DNA of 64,000 bases from Deltaproteobacteria bacterium (GTDB lineage Bacteria > Desulfobacterota > Binatia > Binatales > Binataceae). Under the pieces are notes generated by a model. It was not told the origin of the DNA. It ran no database searches and worked only from the letters and a program-made list of their open reading frames with translations. A program made the position numbers and the translations under genes. Positions 31,601-40,546 of the stretch are shown here, piece after piece. Position 1 is the first letter of the stretch. Every line of letters starts with the position of its first letter. The stretch is from contig JAJXYF010000011.1 of NCBI GenBank assembly GCA_021780755.1, positions 1 to 64,000 of the forward strand, in the 5' to 3' direction.

Positions 31601-31956
31601 TCGACGGCAAGATCAACGACGCCCTCATCACGATCGAGGAAGCGCTACTGGCGAATCCCGAGGAACTCTTCTACCGGCCCAATGCGCTGATCTGTCGCGG
31701 AGAGCTGCGGCTCAAACTTGGGCAGACCGGACTGGCCGAGGCCGACTTCCGTGAGGCGATCGCACTCGCCCAAAAGATGAGTGCGAAGGCGTGGGAGTTG
31801 CGTGCGACGACCAGCCTCGCGCGGCTGATCGCCTCGCAAGGGCGTCGCGGGGAGGCGCGCGCGACGCTCGCGGAGATCTATGGCTGGTTCACCGAGGGCT
31901 TCGATACGGCCGACCTAATCGACGCCAAGGCGCTGCTCGAAGAACTTGCGCGTTGA
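28621..31956 (+). CDS. zinc-ribbon + class III adenylate/guanylate cyclase + AAA ATPase + TPR regulator
   Basis: CxxC zinc ribbons; VTALFADIKGSTELME and GDGIFAIFGAP cyclase motifs; P-loop AEAGTGKSRL; TPR-like C-terminus. Confidence 0.93.
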   Translation: MRCAKCGSDNRDGRKFCAKCAAPLARLCPQCGASNEPGENFCGECAAALVQPPVAPKKSNDAPIRIADTSAPENIDGERKTVTALFADIKGSTELMEDLDPEDARAIIDPALKLMIDAAHRYDGYVVQSTGDGIFAIFGAPVAHEDHPQRALYAALRMQEELKRYSDRIRQEGRLPLQARVGANTGEVVVRTIATGGAKTEYTPIGHTANLASRMQALAPIGSIAVTETTRGLCEGYFLLKSLGPTRVKGLGEPVNVYEVTGLGPLRTRLQRSAGRGLTKFVGREREMEALRAAADRAISGHGQIVAAMAEAGTGKSRLFFEFKAKNQSGWMVLETFSVSHGKASAYLPVLDLLHGYFKIAGEDDPRARRAKVTGNVLTLDRSLEDTLPYLFSLLGIVEGDDPLAQMDGQVRKRRTLEAIKRIVLRESLNQPLMVIFEDLHWIDEATQEFLNLLADSLGTAKILLLVNYRPEYSHQWGSKTCYTQLRLDPLGRESADEMLTALVGDGVEVTALKRVIIEKTEGNPFFMEETVQVLFDEGALVRDGSAVKLTRSLNTLKIPPTVQGILAARIDRLPSEGKDLLQTLAVIGREFPISLIGAVVTKPDDELNRVLDSLQLGEFIYEQPAVGDTEYIFKHALTQEVAYHSVLIERRQQLHERTAAALESLYAKSIEEHLAALAHHYGRSDNPDKAVQYLTRAGQQALSRSAFTEAQAQLQQGLEWIKKLAESPERDARELELARTLAQVLMVTRGFSTPETRAAAERARELAEKSGNLAELVARVFEIFRTVLNSGEDYSTAGLLADRILDLAQREGSPASFGFVCYAQMAVGHFRGDLVGVEEQFARWGGFLDTDGFRQVPGATVVTINIAGHCAFASGHADSARARGAQGLAFARNSNNPYDLAVGRLFESWLSCLLREPQRAEVAASQALAAAEEHAFALIRNLTLPRLGWARAQLGRAGEGATLIRHGIAGLAEIGSRQFITDHLTRLAEAQALDGKINDALITIEEALLANPEELFYRPNALICRGELRLKLGQTGLAEADFREAIALAQKMSAKAWELRATTSLARLIASQGRRGEARATLAEIYGWFTEGFDTADLIDAKALLEELAR

Positions 31957-32083
31957 TCGAGATGCGCGGCCTGACCAATTCGCGGCGTGAGCCAGGATTG
32001 ATATCTCGCCCAGATGGAGCGGCGCATATGCGCATCCGAATATCCATGACGCAGGCCGCGCGCCGCATGCGCGAGCGATTTCG

Positions 32084-33715
32084 ATGAGACGCGCGTGTAC
32101 GGCGCTGCAAGCGATCGCCGTCGCCATCGCGATCTTCGCGACGACGCTCGCACTGGCGGCGCCCGCGTCATCGCCGCCGACTCCGCAAGCACAGAGCGAT
32201 CCGCGGGCGCTCGCCAGCGCGGCACTCGAGCGGATGGCGCGCGCGACCTTCGGCGAACTGGGCGCCGCCGAATTGCGGTTCGTGCGTCACGCGCCGTATC
32301 GCGAGCTGGCCTGGAGCAGTCCTAGTTCCGATCTTGATAATCCCGTCAACGATCCGTCCAAGGGTGCGTCGTGGGGCAAGGAGCGGACGATCCGCGCCGA
32401 CCTCGTGCGCTGGATTCTCACCGATCCGGTGGCGTCGAAATACGTGCATCCGAGCGGTATCGGGATTGCGGGCGCGCGCATTACCGGCACGCTCGATCTA
32501 TCGTACGCGACGGTCACGCTGCCGCTTACGCTGCTCGATTGCGCAGTTGCCGACGGACTCGAGCTTTCGTTCGCGCACCTCGACAGCATCGATTTGCGGC
32601 GGAGCTGGACCGGCCAGATCGACGCGGAGCAGGCGCTGGTCCACGGCGATGTCCTGCTGCGCCTCGGCCATTACGACGACGTGAATTTCTATCGCGCCGA
32701 GATCGACGGCGACCTCGATTGCAGCAGCGGACACTTCGTCGGCGACCAACCGCTCTCGATGGTCGAGGCGACGCTCAAGGGCGACGCGCTGTTCCATCAG
32801 GGCTTCGCGACCGGTGGCCTGGTCGATTTTCGCCTCGCCAAGGTCGCGCAGTCGTTAAGCTTCAATCGCGCGCGCTTCACCGGCACGGGGGTCAACGGGC
32901 TCAACGCGGAGCGCGCGATCGTCGCCGGCGCGATCTATTGGGTCGCGATCGCGCTCACCCCGCATACGATGCTGGATTTGGGCAACGTCCACGCGGGGTC
33001 GCTCTGGGATGACGCGGCGAGCTGGCCGGCCGCCGGCAATCTCGATCTGACGGGTTTCGTCTATGGCAATATCAGCGGCGGTCCGGCCGATGCGGAGTCG
33101 CGCCTCGACTGGATTCATCGGCAGGAGCGATCGGACTGGGCGCAGCCGCAACCCTACCGCCAACTCGCGCAGATACTGCGCCAGAACGGTGCGGAGGAGG
33201 GCGCCACGCGCGTCGAGGTCGCACGCGAAAACGCGGCCACCGAATACGGCGGCATGCGGCTATCGGATCGCATCTGGCGGACGGCCCTGCGCGTCACGAT
33301 CGGATACGGTTACCGTCCGCTGCGCGCGGTCTGGTGGATCATTATTTTCGTGACGCTGGGAACGGCGCTCTTTGGATGGGGCTATCGCGCACGGCTGATC
33401 ACACCGACCGAGGAGAGCGCCTACGAATCGTTTTGCACGACGGGCGAGCCGCCCTCGCACTATCCGCCGTTCAGCAGCTTCGTCTATTCGCTGGAGAATT
33501 TCCTGCCCGTGGTTGACCTTCATCAGGGGACCTACTGGCGGCCGAATCCGCGGCATCGGCGCGCTGGCGACAAGCCCGCGGCGGACGCTGAAACGCTGCG
33601 CGAAAGCCTGCCCGCGCGGATTTTGCGTTGGTACCTGTGGCTTCATATTCTCGCCGGATGGACGATCACACCGCTGCTTTTCGCGGGCCTCGCCGGGATG
33701 CTGCGAAGCGGATAG
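32084..33715 (+). CDS. membrane-anchored protein with pentapeptide-like/beta-helix repeats
   Basis: Signal sequence, repeated layers such as ITGTLDLSYATV...DGLELSFAHLDSIDLRRS...EIDGDLDCSSGHF, YRQLAQILRQNGAEEGATRVEVARE, C-terminal TM helices. Confidence 0.65.
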   Translation: MRRACTALQAIAVAIAIFATTLALAAPASSPPTPQAQSDPRALASAALERMARATFGELGAAELRFVRHAPYRELAWSSPSSDLDNPVNDPSKGASWGKERTIRADLVRWILTDPVASKYVHPSGIGIAGARITGTLDLSYATVTLPLTLLDCAVADGLELSFAHLDSIDLRRSWTGQIDAEQALVHGDVLLRLGHYDDVNFYRAEIDGDLDCSSGHFVGDQPLSMVEATLKGDALFHQGFATGGLVDFRLAKVAQSLSFNRARFTGTGVNGLNAERAIVAGAIYWVAIALTPHTMLDLGNVHAGSLWDDAASWPAAGNLDLTGFVYGNISGGPADAESRLDWIHRQERSDWAQPQPYRQLAQILRQNGAEEGATRVEVARENAATEYGGMRLSDRIWRTALRVTIGYGYRPLRAVWWIIIFVTLGTALFGWGYRARLITPTEESAYESFCTTGEPPSHYPPFSSFVYSLENFLPVVDLHQGTYWRPNPRHRRAGDKPAADAETLRESLPARILRWYLWLHILAGWTITPLLFAGLAGMLRSG

Positions 33716-33884
33716 CCGGGTCCCTCGAAGGCAACTCGCACTAACTCGTCGTGCGGCGCGGTGCGCGTCCGGCTTGGCGAATCGCGCACGGCTGGGGTAG
33801 TCTCCGAGGGCAAATCGGCAAGTGGCGGCGCGGTTCGTGAATACGCGAGCGCGTCCGCAATAAACCGCAAGAAGGAGAAAATCG

Positions 33885-34775
33885 ATGGCAAGCCCGCAGC
33901 TGCAAATGGCGAAAGACGCGTACAAGGCGGTGATGGAATCGGGGGCGAAGACGCCGCAGGAACTGCGCGTGGTCTTCGAGAAAATGGGCGACGCGACGCC
34001 GATTCCGCCCGATATCAAACGCGAGAAAGTGACCGCGGGCGGAATCGACGGCGAATGGATCAGCGCGCCCAACGCGTCCGCCGATCGCGCGGTGCTCTAC
34101 GTGCATGGCGGCGGTTACGTGATCGGTTCGGTCAATACGCATCGCGATCTGATGGGCCGTATTTCGCGCGCGTCCGGAGCCCGCGTCCTCGGCATCAATT
34201 ACCGCCTCGCGCCCGAGCATCCGTTTCCGGCGGCGGTGGACGATGCGGTTGGGGCGTATCGCTGGATGCTCGCGCAGGGACTCAAACCCAATCGCATCGC
34301 GGTGGCGGGCGATTCGGCCGGTGGCGGCCTGACGGTCGCTACACTCGTCGCGATACGCGATGCCAAACTGCCGGTGCCGGGTGCGGGCGTATGCCTTTCG
34401 CCATGGTGCGACATGGAAGGGATCGGCGAATCGATGAAGACCCGGGCGGCGGCCGATCCGGTGGTGCAGCGCGAGGGCCTGCTCGGGATGGCGGCGGCGT
34501 ATCTCGGCGGACAGAATCCGCGCTCGCCGTTAGCGGCGCCGATCTATGCCGACTTGAAGGGCTTGCCGCCGCTGCTGATCCAGGTCGGTGACGCCGAGAC
34601 CCTGCTCGACGATTCAACCCGGCTGAACGATCGCGCGAAGGCGGCCGGGGTCAAAACCAAGCTCGAAGTGTGGCCCGAGATGATCCACGTATGGCAACTG
34701 TTTGCCTCGTTTCTGCCCGAGGGGCAGCAGGCGGTCGATGGCATCGGCAGCTTCCTGAAAGAGCATACGGCATAG
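33885..34775 (+). CDS. alpha/beta hydrolase (HSL/esterase type)
   Basis: YVHGGGYVIGS, GDSAGGGL motifs. Confidence 0.93.
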   Translation: MASPQLQMAKDAYKAVMESGAKTPQELRVVFEKMGDATPIPPDIKREKVTAGGIDGEWISAPNASADRAVLYVHGGGYVIGSVNTHRDLMGRISRASGARVLGINYRLAPEHPFPAAVDDAVGAYRWMLAQGLKPNRIAVAGDSAGGGLTVATLVAIRDAKLPVPGAGVCLSPWCDMEGIGESMKTRAAADPVVQREGLLGMAAAYLGGQNPRSPLAAPIYADLKGLPPLLIQVGDAETLLDDSTRLNDRAKAAGVKTKLEVWPEMIHVWQLFASFLPEGQQAVDGIGSFLKEHTA

Positions 34776-34799
34776 GCCGCGCATCAGCGCCGCAAAAAT

Positions 34800-34836
34800 C
34801 GACGGCCGCATCGATTGCGAATCGATGCGGCCGTCG
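34800..34836. terminator. bidirectional terminator between convergent genes
   Basis: 17-bp perfect stem CGACGGCCGCATCGATT-GCG-AATCGATGCGGCCGTCG; minus strand followed by TTTTT. Confidence 0.85.
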
Positions 34837-34861
34837 CCATTTCATGCAAGTACTGCGCGCG

Positions 34862-36145
34862 TTAGAGCTTGAGGCGAATCGAATCCATCAGGCGATGCAC
34901 GAGGCCCCCTTCCTTGACCTCCGACTGGGTCACCAGCGCCACCGATGAGATCGGCTTGCCCGCGACCGTAACGCTCAGCGTGCCGACCTGTGTGCCTTTC
35001 GCGACGGGTGCGACCAGCCATCGGTTCGGCAGCGTGGCTGTCAACACCACCTTGGTTTCGTCGCCGTGGCCGACCGTGAAGTAGGGCGTACCGTCGGCCG
35101 GCGCGATCGCCACTTCTTCGACCTCGCCTTTGTAAACCCGCAGTTGCGGGGGTGCCGCCTTGTGCCAATCCGGGCTTATCGTGGTGAAAGTGCGAAAGGC
35201 CCAATCGAGCAGCTTGTCGGTCTCGACGCGCCGCTTCTCCATGCTCGGCGTGCCCATCACGGCCGATATCAATTTGAGATCGCCCGACGCGGCCGACGCC
35301 ACCAGGTGAAAGCCCGCCTCTTGAACGTGGCCGGTCTTAATTCCATTCACGCGCGCGTCGTAAAACAACAGCGTGTTGAAGTTGCGCTGCTCAATCTTGT
35401 CGAAGGTGAACTCCTTGGTCGAGGTATAGTCGAGTGCCTCCGGAAAATCGTGTACCAGCGCATGGCCGAGCTTCACCATGTCGTTGGCGGTGGTGTACTC
35501 GCCGTCGGCCGGCAGCCCGTCGGGATTGGTGAAATGAGTTTCAGTGAGTCCGAGTTGCTGCGCCTTTTTATTCATCTGTTCGGTAAAGGCGTCGGTGCCG
35601 CCCGCCAGGTATTCTGACAGCGCGACCGCGGCGTCATTGCCCGACGAGACCATCAGGCCATAGAGCAGATCCTTGACGGCAACGCGCTGGCCGACCTGCA
35701 GGAACATCCGCGAAACCGAATCGTTGAGCGAGAGCCGCCACGCCGCTTCGCTGATTGGAATCGGTGTGTCGAGCGCGATCCGCTTTTGCCGCAGCGCCTC
35801 GAGCGTGAGGTAAAATGTCATCATCTTGGCGAGGCTGGCGGGCTGCATCCGCTGATGCTCATTGTAGGCGTAGAGCACGTCGCCGCTTTGGGCGTCGATC
35901 AGCATCGCGGCGCGGGCGTCGAGCGGAAATGGGGCGGGGCGATCGCCAAAGACCTTAATGCCGGTGAGCGGCATCGCCGGTGGCTGCGCGACACGATGCG
36001 CGGAGTGGCCGCCCGCGTGGTGGTTTGCCGCCAGCACGCGACCGGCCGGCGCCAGCAGAACAACCAGCGCAAGCGCCAGCACGAGGCCCATCACGCGCCC
36101 CATCACTGAACCCTCCGGAGACTTCGATTTGTTGGAAAACTTCAT
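34862..36145 (-). CDS. dacA: D-alanyl-D-alanine carboxypeptidase (PBP5/6 type)
   Basis: SLAKMMTFYLTLEAL (SxxK), SGNDAAVALSE, KTGHVQEAGFHLV (KTG). Confidence 0.93.
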   Translation of the reverse strand: MKFSNKSKSPEGSVMGRVMGLVLALALVVLLAPAGRVLAANHHAGGHSAHRVAQPPAMPLTGIKVFGDRPAPFPLDARAAMLIDAQSGDVLYAYNEHQRMQPASLAKMMTFYLTLEALRQKRIALDTPIPISEAAWRLSLNDSVSRMFLQVGQRVAVKDLLYGLMVSSGNDAAVALSEYLAGGTDAFTEQMNKKAQQLGLTETHFTNPDGLPADGEYTTANDMVKLGHALVHDFPEALDYTSTKEFTFDKIEQRNFNTLLFYDARVNGIKTGHVQEAGFHLVASAASGDLKLISAVMGTPSMEKRRVETDKLLDWAFRTFTTISPDWHKAAPPQLRVYKGEVEEVAIAPADGTPYFTVGHGDETKVVLTATLPNRWLVAPVAKGTQVGTLSVTVAGKPISSVALVTQSEVKEGGLVHRLMDSIRLKL

Positions 36146-36329
36146 CGCCGGCCACTCCCCACCGCAGCAATTCCCGTATGACGAGATTACGGCGGGCGTG
36201 GGGTGTGGGCAAGTGCACCGCCTGATCATGAACGCTGATATCGACGATCGCGCACGGCCATGGACGATCCGCAGGCCGCCGCCGGGGTTCCCTTTGCCAC
36301 GCGATCCAAATAAAAATTCGGGAACGATT

Positions 36330-37637
36330 ATGGATCTTTCGATAATTCTCCCGGTCGTCAACGAGCGCGACAATCTGGTCGTGCTGATCCCGCGGATGCG
36401 CGCGCTGATGGAGCGCGAACAAATCGACTTTGAGGTCGTCGTGGTCGATGGCGGCTCGAAAGACGGCACCCGCGAAGCCGCCACCGAACTGGGTGCGCGC
36501 GTGGTCGGCGAGCGGCGTCGCGGCTACGCCGGCGCGATGGAGACCGGCTTCGCGGAGGCGCGCGGCGACTATGTATTGACGCTCGACGCCGACATGTCGC
36601 ACGACCCGGCCTTCGTCTCGCGCATGTGGCGCGCGCGCAAGCAGGCCGACATCATTATCGCGTCGCGCTACGTCCACGGCGGCATCGCTTACACGGAGTT
36701 TCTGCGCGATTGGCTGAGCCGCATTCTGAACTTCGGCCTGCGCCATTTTCTCTCGATGCCGGTGCGGGACCTGTCCAGCGGCTTTCGCCTCTACCGCCGC
36801 GAGGCGCTCGCGGATTTGAATATCGAGAGCCAGAATTTCGAGGTTCAGGAAGAGGTCCTGGTCAAGGCCTACGCGCAGGGTTTCAGCGTGTACGAAGTCC
36901 CGTTCACCTATTTCCCGCGCGAGGCCGGACGCTCGCATGCCCGGGTGCTGCGCTTCGGGATCGATCTGGGGCGCGCGGCGCTGAAGTTATGGACGCTCAG
37001 AAATTCGATCGCGTCGGCGGATTACGACGATCGCGCGTTCTACAGCATTATCCCGTTCCAGCGCTATTGGCAGCGCGCGCGCCATCGCATCACCACCTTG
37101 TGGGCACGCGGCGCCAATCGCATTCTCGATATCGGATGCGGCTCGAGCGTCATCATCCAGAGCCTCAACAACGCGATTGGGATGGATGTCAGCCCGGGTA
37201 AGTTGCGCTTTATCAGCCGCCTCGGCGTCCCGCTCGTGCGCGGGTCGGCGTTCGCGCTGCCCTTCGCCGATAGTGTTTTCGACTGTGTAATCAGTTCGCA
37301 GGTAATCGAGCATATCCCCTATGAGGAATCGCTCTTTACCGAACTATGGCGGGTGCTCTCGCCCGGCGGTACACTGATTATCGGTACGCCGGATTATTCC
37401 ACCCGCGGCTGGCGCATCATCGAGCCGATTTACGGCCATCTCATACCGGGCGGCTACCGCGACGAGCACATTACTCACTATACGCGCGAAAGCCTGAGCC
37501 GGATCCTGTCGGATCGAGGCTTCGTCGCGGAAGCGACTGACTACGTTGCCGGCAGCGAATTGATCATGCGCTGGCGCAAACCCGCCGCCGCCCCAATCGC
37601 GAAGACCGCCGCGCTGCCGGCGGCCGCCGCGCTATAG
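36330..37637 (+). CDS. GT2 (polyprenol-phosphate glycosyltransferase-like) fused to class I SAM methyltransferase
   Basis: N-term MDLSIILPVVNERDNL...LDADMSHDP; C-term ILDIGCGSSVI...FDCVISSQVIEHIPYEESLFTELWRVLSPGGTLIIGTPDY. Confidence 0.88.
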   Translation: MDLSIILPVVNERDNLVVLIPRMRALMEREQIDFEVVVVDGGSKDGTREAATELGARVVGERRRGYAGAMETGFAEARGDYVLTLDADMSHDPAFVSRMWRARKQADIIIASRYVHGGIAYTEFLRDWLSRILNFGLRHFLSMPVRDLSSGFRLYRREALADLNIESQNFEVQEEVLVKAYAQGFSVYEVPFTYFPREAGRSHARVLRFGIDLGRAALKLWTLRNSIASADYDDRAFYSIIPFQRYWQRARHRITTLWARGANRILDIGCGSSVIIQSLNNAIGMDVSPGKLRFISRLGVPLVRGSAFALPFADSVFDCVISSQVIEHIPYEESLFTELWRVLSPGGTLIIGTPDYSTRGWRIIEPIYGHLIPGGYRDEHITHYTRESLSRILSDRGFVAEATDYVAGSELIMRWRKPAAAPIAKTAALPAAAAL

Positions 37638-37710
37638 CTCGCGCAATTCTCCGACGGAACCGATCGCGAATCTCAACTCGATAGTCCGGCGCGGCCTTTT
37701 CGCGATCGCC

Positions 37711-38430
37711 TCACACCTTCGCCGCGCTGTCGTACTCGTCGTGGCGCTTTACCCAGTCGGTCAGGTTGAAATTGGGGCCGTTCTCATTGCGGCCCTTGGG
37801 TGTCAGGTCGAGGAACATATAGGCGCCCAGCCCGCGCTCATCGCCGCGCGCGTACGACGAGTAGGTATGATAAATCGCGCCGCTCTCGTCCTTGAAAAAC
37901 ACGCTCGTGCCATGCAGATCTTCCATCGACGAATCGATCATCTCGTAGCCGTAATAAACCTTGCCCTTCGCGAGATCGCCTTTGGTGAACGACACGTGAT
38001 AATCGTAGTTGAAATCGCTGCTGTTGGACGATACCCAGTTGAAGCGCCAGCCCATGCGCTTTTGGTAAACTTTGATTTCGTCAAGTGTCGCGCGTGAAAC
38101 CGCGACGAAGGTTACATCGTGATGCGCGAGATGCTGGTTCGGGCCATCGACATGATCCGCAAAGAACGAGCAACCCACGCATCCCGCCTTCCATCCAGGG
38201 CCGAACATGAAGTGATAAACCACCAGTTGGCTGCGCCCGTCGAACAGATCGGCGAGCGTCCGCTTTCCCTCCGGTGTGTCGAATACGTACTCTTTCGCGA
38301 CCCTCACTCGCGGCAGTTCGCGACGCTGACGGCTTACCTCGTCCTGCAACTTAGTGAGTTCTTTCTCTTTTTCGAGTAGCTGCTTGCGTGCGGCGGTCCA
38401 CTCTTCCCGCGATACTGTTGAATTGTTCAT
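37711..38430 (-). CDS. DUF899 thioredoxin-like protein
   Basis: FMFGPGWKAGCVGCSFFADHVDG...LGAYMFLDLTPKGRNE typical of DUF899. Confidence 0.92.
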   Translation of the reverse strand: MNNSTVSREEWTAARKQLLEKEKELTKLQDEVSRQRRELPRVRVAKEYVFDTPEGKRTLADLFDGRSQLVVYHFMFGPGWKAGCVGCSFFADHVDGPNQHLAHHDVTFVAVSRATLDEIKVYQKRMGWRFNWVSSNSSDFNYDYHVSFTKGDLAKGKVYYGYEMIDSSMEDLHGTSVFFKDESGAIYHTYSSYARGDERGLGAYMFLDLTPKGRNENGPNFNLTDWVKRHDEYDSAAKV

Positions 38431-38514
38431 TGCGACTCTCCCTTTCCGGGTATTGTTCAATCAATAGTCAATAACGTGTGTGGATAGTCAGTCGTACTAT
38501 TCAACTGGCGATTA

Positions 38515-38988
38515 CTATTGAAGCGTCGCCAGGTAGTCCGCCAGGCAGTCGAACGAGCTGTCCCATCCGCCGCGATGATCGTCGCGCGCGGTCATCGAGT
38601 CGAAAATTGCCTGATGCAACGTAAGCCTGGTCTGGTCGCCCTCATCGGCGAAGCTGACCGTGATCAGGGTCTCGTGACCGGCCTTGCCGTTGGCATCGAC
38701 CCACGCCCAGGTGTAAACCAGCCGCTCCCCTTCCACGATCTCGTGATAAACCCCGCGCACACGATGTTCCGTGCCCTCGGGCGAGCGCATAGTCATGCGA
38801 AACGCCTCGCCCGGACGGGTGCCCAGTTCGCATGACGTCACCGTAAAGCCCCTCGGCCCGGCCCAGCACGCCATGCGCTCGGGCTCCGCCCATGCCTTCC
38901 ACACGAGGCTGCGGGGTGCGTCAAACACGCGCGTTATAACCAGTTCCAGAGCGGTGGACCTTGCGGCGGTGCTACTTCTTTCGGCCAT
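38515..38988 (-). CDS. SRPBCC/AHSA1-domain protein
   Basis: ELVITRVFDAPRSLVWKAWAEPERMACWAGPRGFT... Confidence 0.92.
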   Translation of the reverse strand: MAERSSTAARSTALELVITRVFDAPRSLVWKAWAEPERMACWAGPRGFTVTSCELGTRPGEAFRMTMRSPEGTEHRVRGVYHEIVEGERLVYTWAWVDANGKAGHETLITVSFADEGDQTRLTLHQAIFDSMTARDDHRGGWDSSFDCLADYLATLQ

Positions 38989-39355
38989 TGATCTTCTCCT
39001 TGGTCGGGCTTGTTTTCTTCAGCCGCCCCCGCTCCCTCGATCGCAGTTCGCGCAAATATTCCCCCAGGCGATCGAAGCTCTCCTCCCAGAAGCGGCGGTA
39101 ATGCTCCAGCCAGTTGGCGGCGTCCCTGAGTGGCCGCGCTTCGAGCCGGCACGGGCGCCATTGCGCCTCACGCCCGCGCGCGATCAGGCCGGCCCGCTCC
39201 AGCACCTTCAGATGCTTCGAGATCGCGGGCAGGCTCATCTCAAACGGCTCGGCGAGTTCTGTCACGGAGGATTCGCCTGCGGCGAGACGGGCCAGTATCG
39301 CGCGCCGGGTGGGATCGGCGAGAGCGGAAAAGGTGGCGTTGAGGTCGGACGTCAT
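38972..39355 (-). CDS. ArsR-family transcriptional regulator
   Basis: FSALADPTRRAILARLAAGESSVTELAEPFEMSLPAISKHLKVLERAGLI. Confidence 0.94.
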   Translation of the reverse strand: MTSDLNATFSALADPTRRAILARLAAGESSVTELAEPFEMSLPAISKHLKVLERAGLIARGREAQWRPCRLEARPLRDAANWLEHYRRFWEESFDRLGEYLRELRSRERGRLKKTSPTKEKINGRKK

Positions 39356-39366
39356 ACTGTATGATA

Positions 39367-39394
39367 AACCAATAGGTTAAGTAACTACATGGTT
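39367..39394. promoter_or_regulatory. putative ArsR operator pair
   Basis: AACCAATAGGTT (39367-39378) and AACTACATGGTT (39383-39394) directly upstream of arsR; 16-bp phased GGTTAA repeats. Confidence 0.5.
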
Positions 39395-39680
39395 AAATAG
39401 TGGACCACGCGACGCCTGTCAAGTGCCGTGCTGAAGGCGTTGGCTTCGACGCCCATCGACAATTGTTGGCCGGTGTTCGCGGTCACGGTGCGAGAGACTC
39501 GTGCGGGATGCGGCGGCGCGATGGATGGGTGCGAGATAACGAATGCCGCCCGTGCTTGATTCTCGTCGTGCGACTCTCAGCGAAAGTGAATTACGCTTTA
39601 AGCTCTTTCAGTTCCGCGGATAACCTAATCTTACGCACGATGCGTACACGGCACTGGGGCCGCCATGTTAAGTTGAAACT

Positions 39681-39884
39681 GTGAATAAGAGAATAATTAC
39701 TACATCATGTTACATCGCGCTCGTGGGTCTGATCGGCGGCCTCGGAGCAGTCGGATGCGCGCCTGATTCCACTTCCACTTCGACCCAGGCATCTGAGCAA
39801 TCGCACACCACCACTACCACTCAGGACATGCCGGTGAGCAGCACCAAAACGACTTCCGTAAGAAGTAGCAGCAGCACTAACTGA
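39681..39884 (+). CDS. small Ser/Thr-rich lipoprotein
   Basis: GTG start; MNKRIITTSCYIALVGLIGGLGAVGCAPDSTSTST...; lipobox GAVGC. Confidence 0.6.
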   Translation: MNKRIITTSCYIALVGLIGGLGAVGCAPDSTSTSTQASEQSHTTTTTQDMPVSSTKTTSVRSSSSTN

Positions 39885-39905
39885 CCGGGTGGGAGGCGTC
39901 CGGCG

Positions 39906-40121
39906 GTGCGGAAACTTATAACTGCGGCAGCGTACGTCGTGTTCGGATGCCTGATCGGTGTCGGCGGCGTCGGATGTGCGGCCAGTCGCCCGGCCCAATC
40001 CGTGCGGGAGGCATCGGGGCATTCGCTGATCGTTGCCGCCGTCCATCGGGACCTGCCGATCCGTGTCAGTAAAACCACACCGGCGCGAAGCCGCACTTAC
40101 ATGGGCGTCTTGATCGAATAA
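39906..40121 (+). CDS. small lipoprotein, signal region related to the previous ORF
   Basis: GTG start; MRKLITAAAYVVFGCLIGVGGVGCAASRPAQS... Confidence 0.5.
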   Translation: MRKLITAAAYVVFGCLIGVGGVGCAASRPAQSVREASGHSLIVAAVHRDLPIRVSKTTPARSRTYMGVLIE

Positions 40122-40219
40122 TCGGTGGTTCGCGTCACTGGCGCTCAATCTTCGTGTGGGGCCCTTATTTACTCGTTGCCGCCGGGCCTACGGCGGCGCG
40201 CACAACTGGCAAGGAGAAT

Positions 40220-40516
40220 ATGAAAGAAATGAAACACGTTAGTCGCCTGACAATCGGTGTGATGGGTCTTGCGCTCACCGCCCTCGTTAGCGCTTGTGGC
40301 ACGACGACCAAGGAGACCACCACTTACGTACCGGTCGCGCCCGCGCCGCAGGCGGTGGTGCAAGCGCCAGTGGAAGTTCCCGCGCCGCCGACGACTACCA
40401 CCAGTACCACCAGCGACCGTTCGAGCAATTCGACCACTTCGGATCCGAACGCAGGAACTGACTATTCATCCAGCCGCCAGCATAGCGAGTCGGTAACCAG
40501 CGCACCGAGTAACTAG
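40220..40516 (+). CDS. small Ser/Thr-rich lipoprotein
   Basis: AAGGAG RBS; MKEMKHVSRLTIGVMGLALTALVSACGTTTKE...TTTTSTTSDRSSNSTT. Confidence 0.65.
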   Translation: MKEMKHVSRLTIGVMGLALTALVSACGTTTKETTTYVPVAPAPQAVVQAPVEVPAPPTTTTSTTSDRSSNSTTSDPNAGTDYSSSRQHSESVTSAPSN

Positions 40517-40546
40517 TCGTTTGCGCGGTAGTCAGGAAGAATAGAT

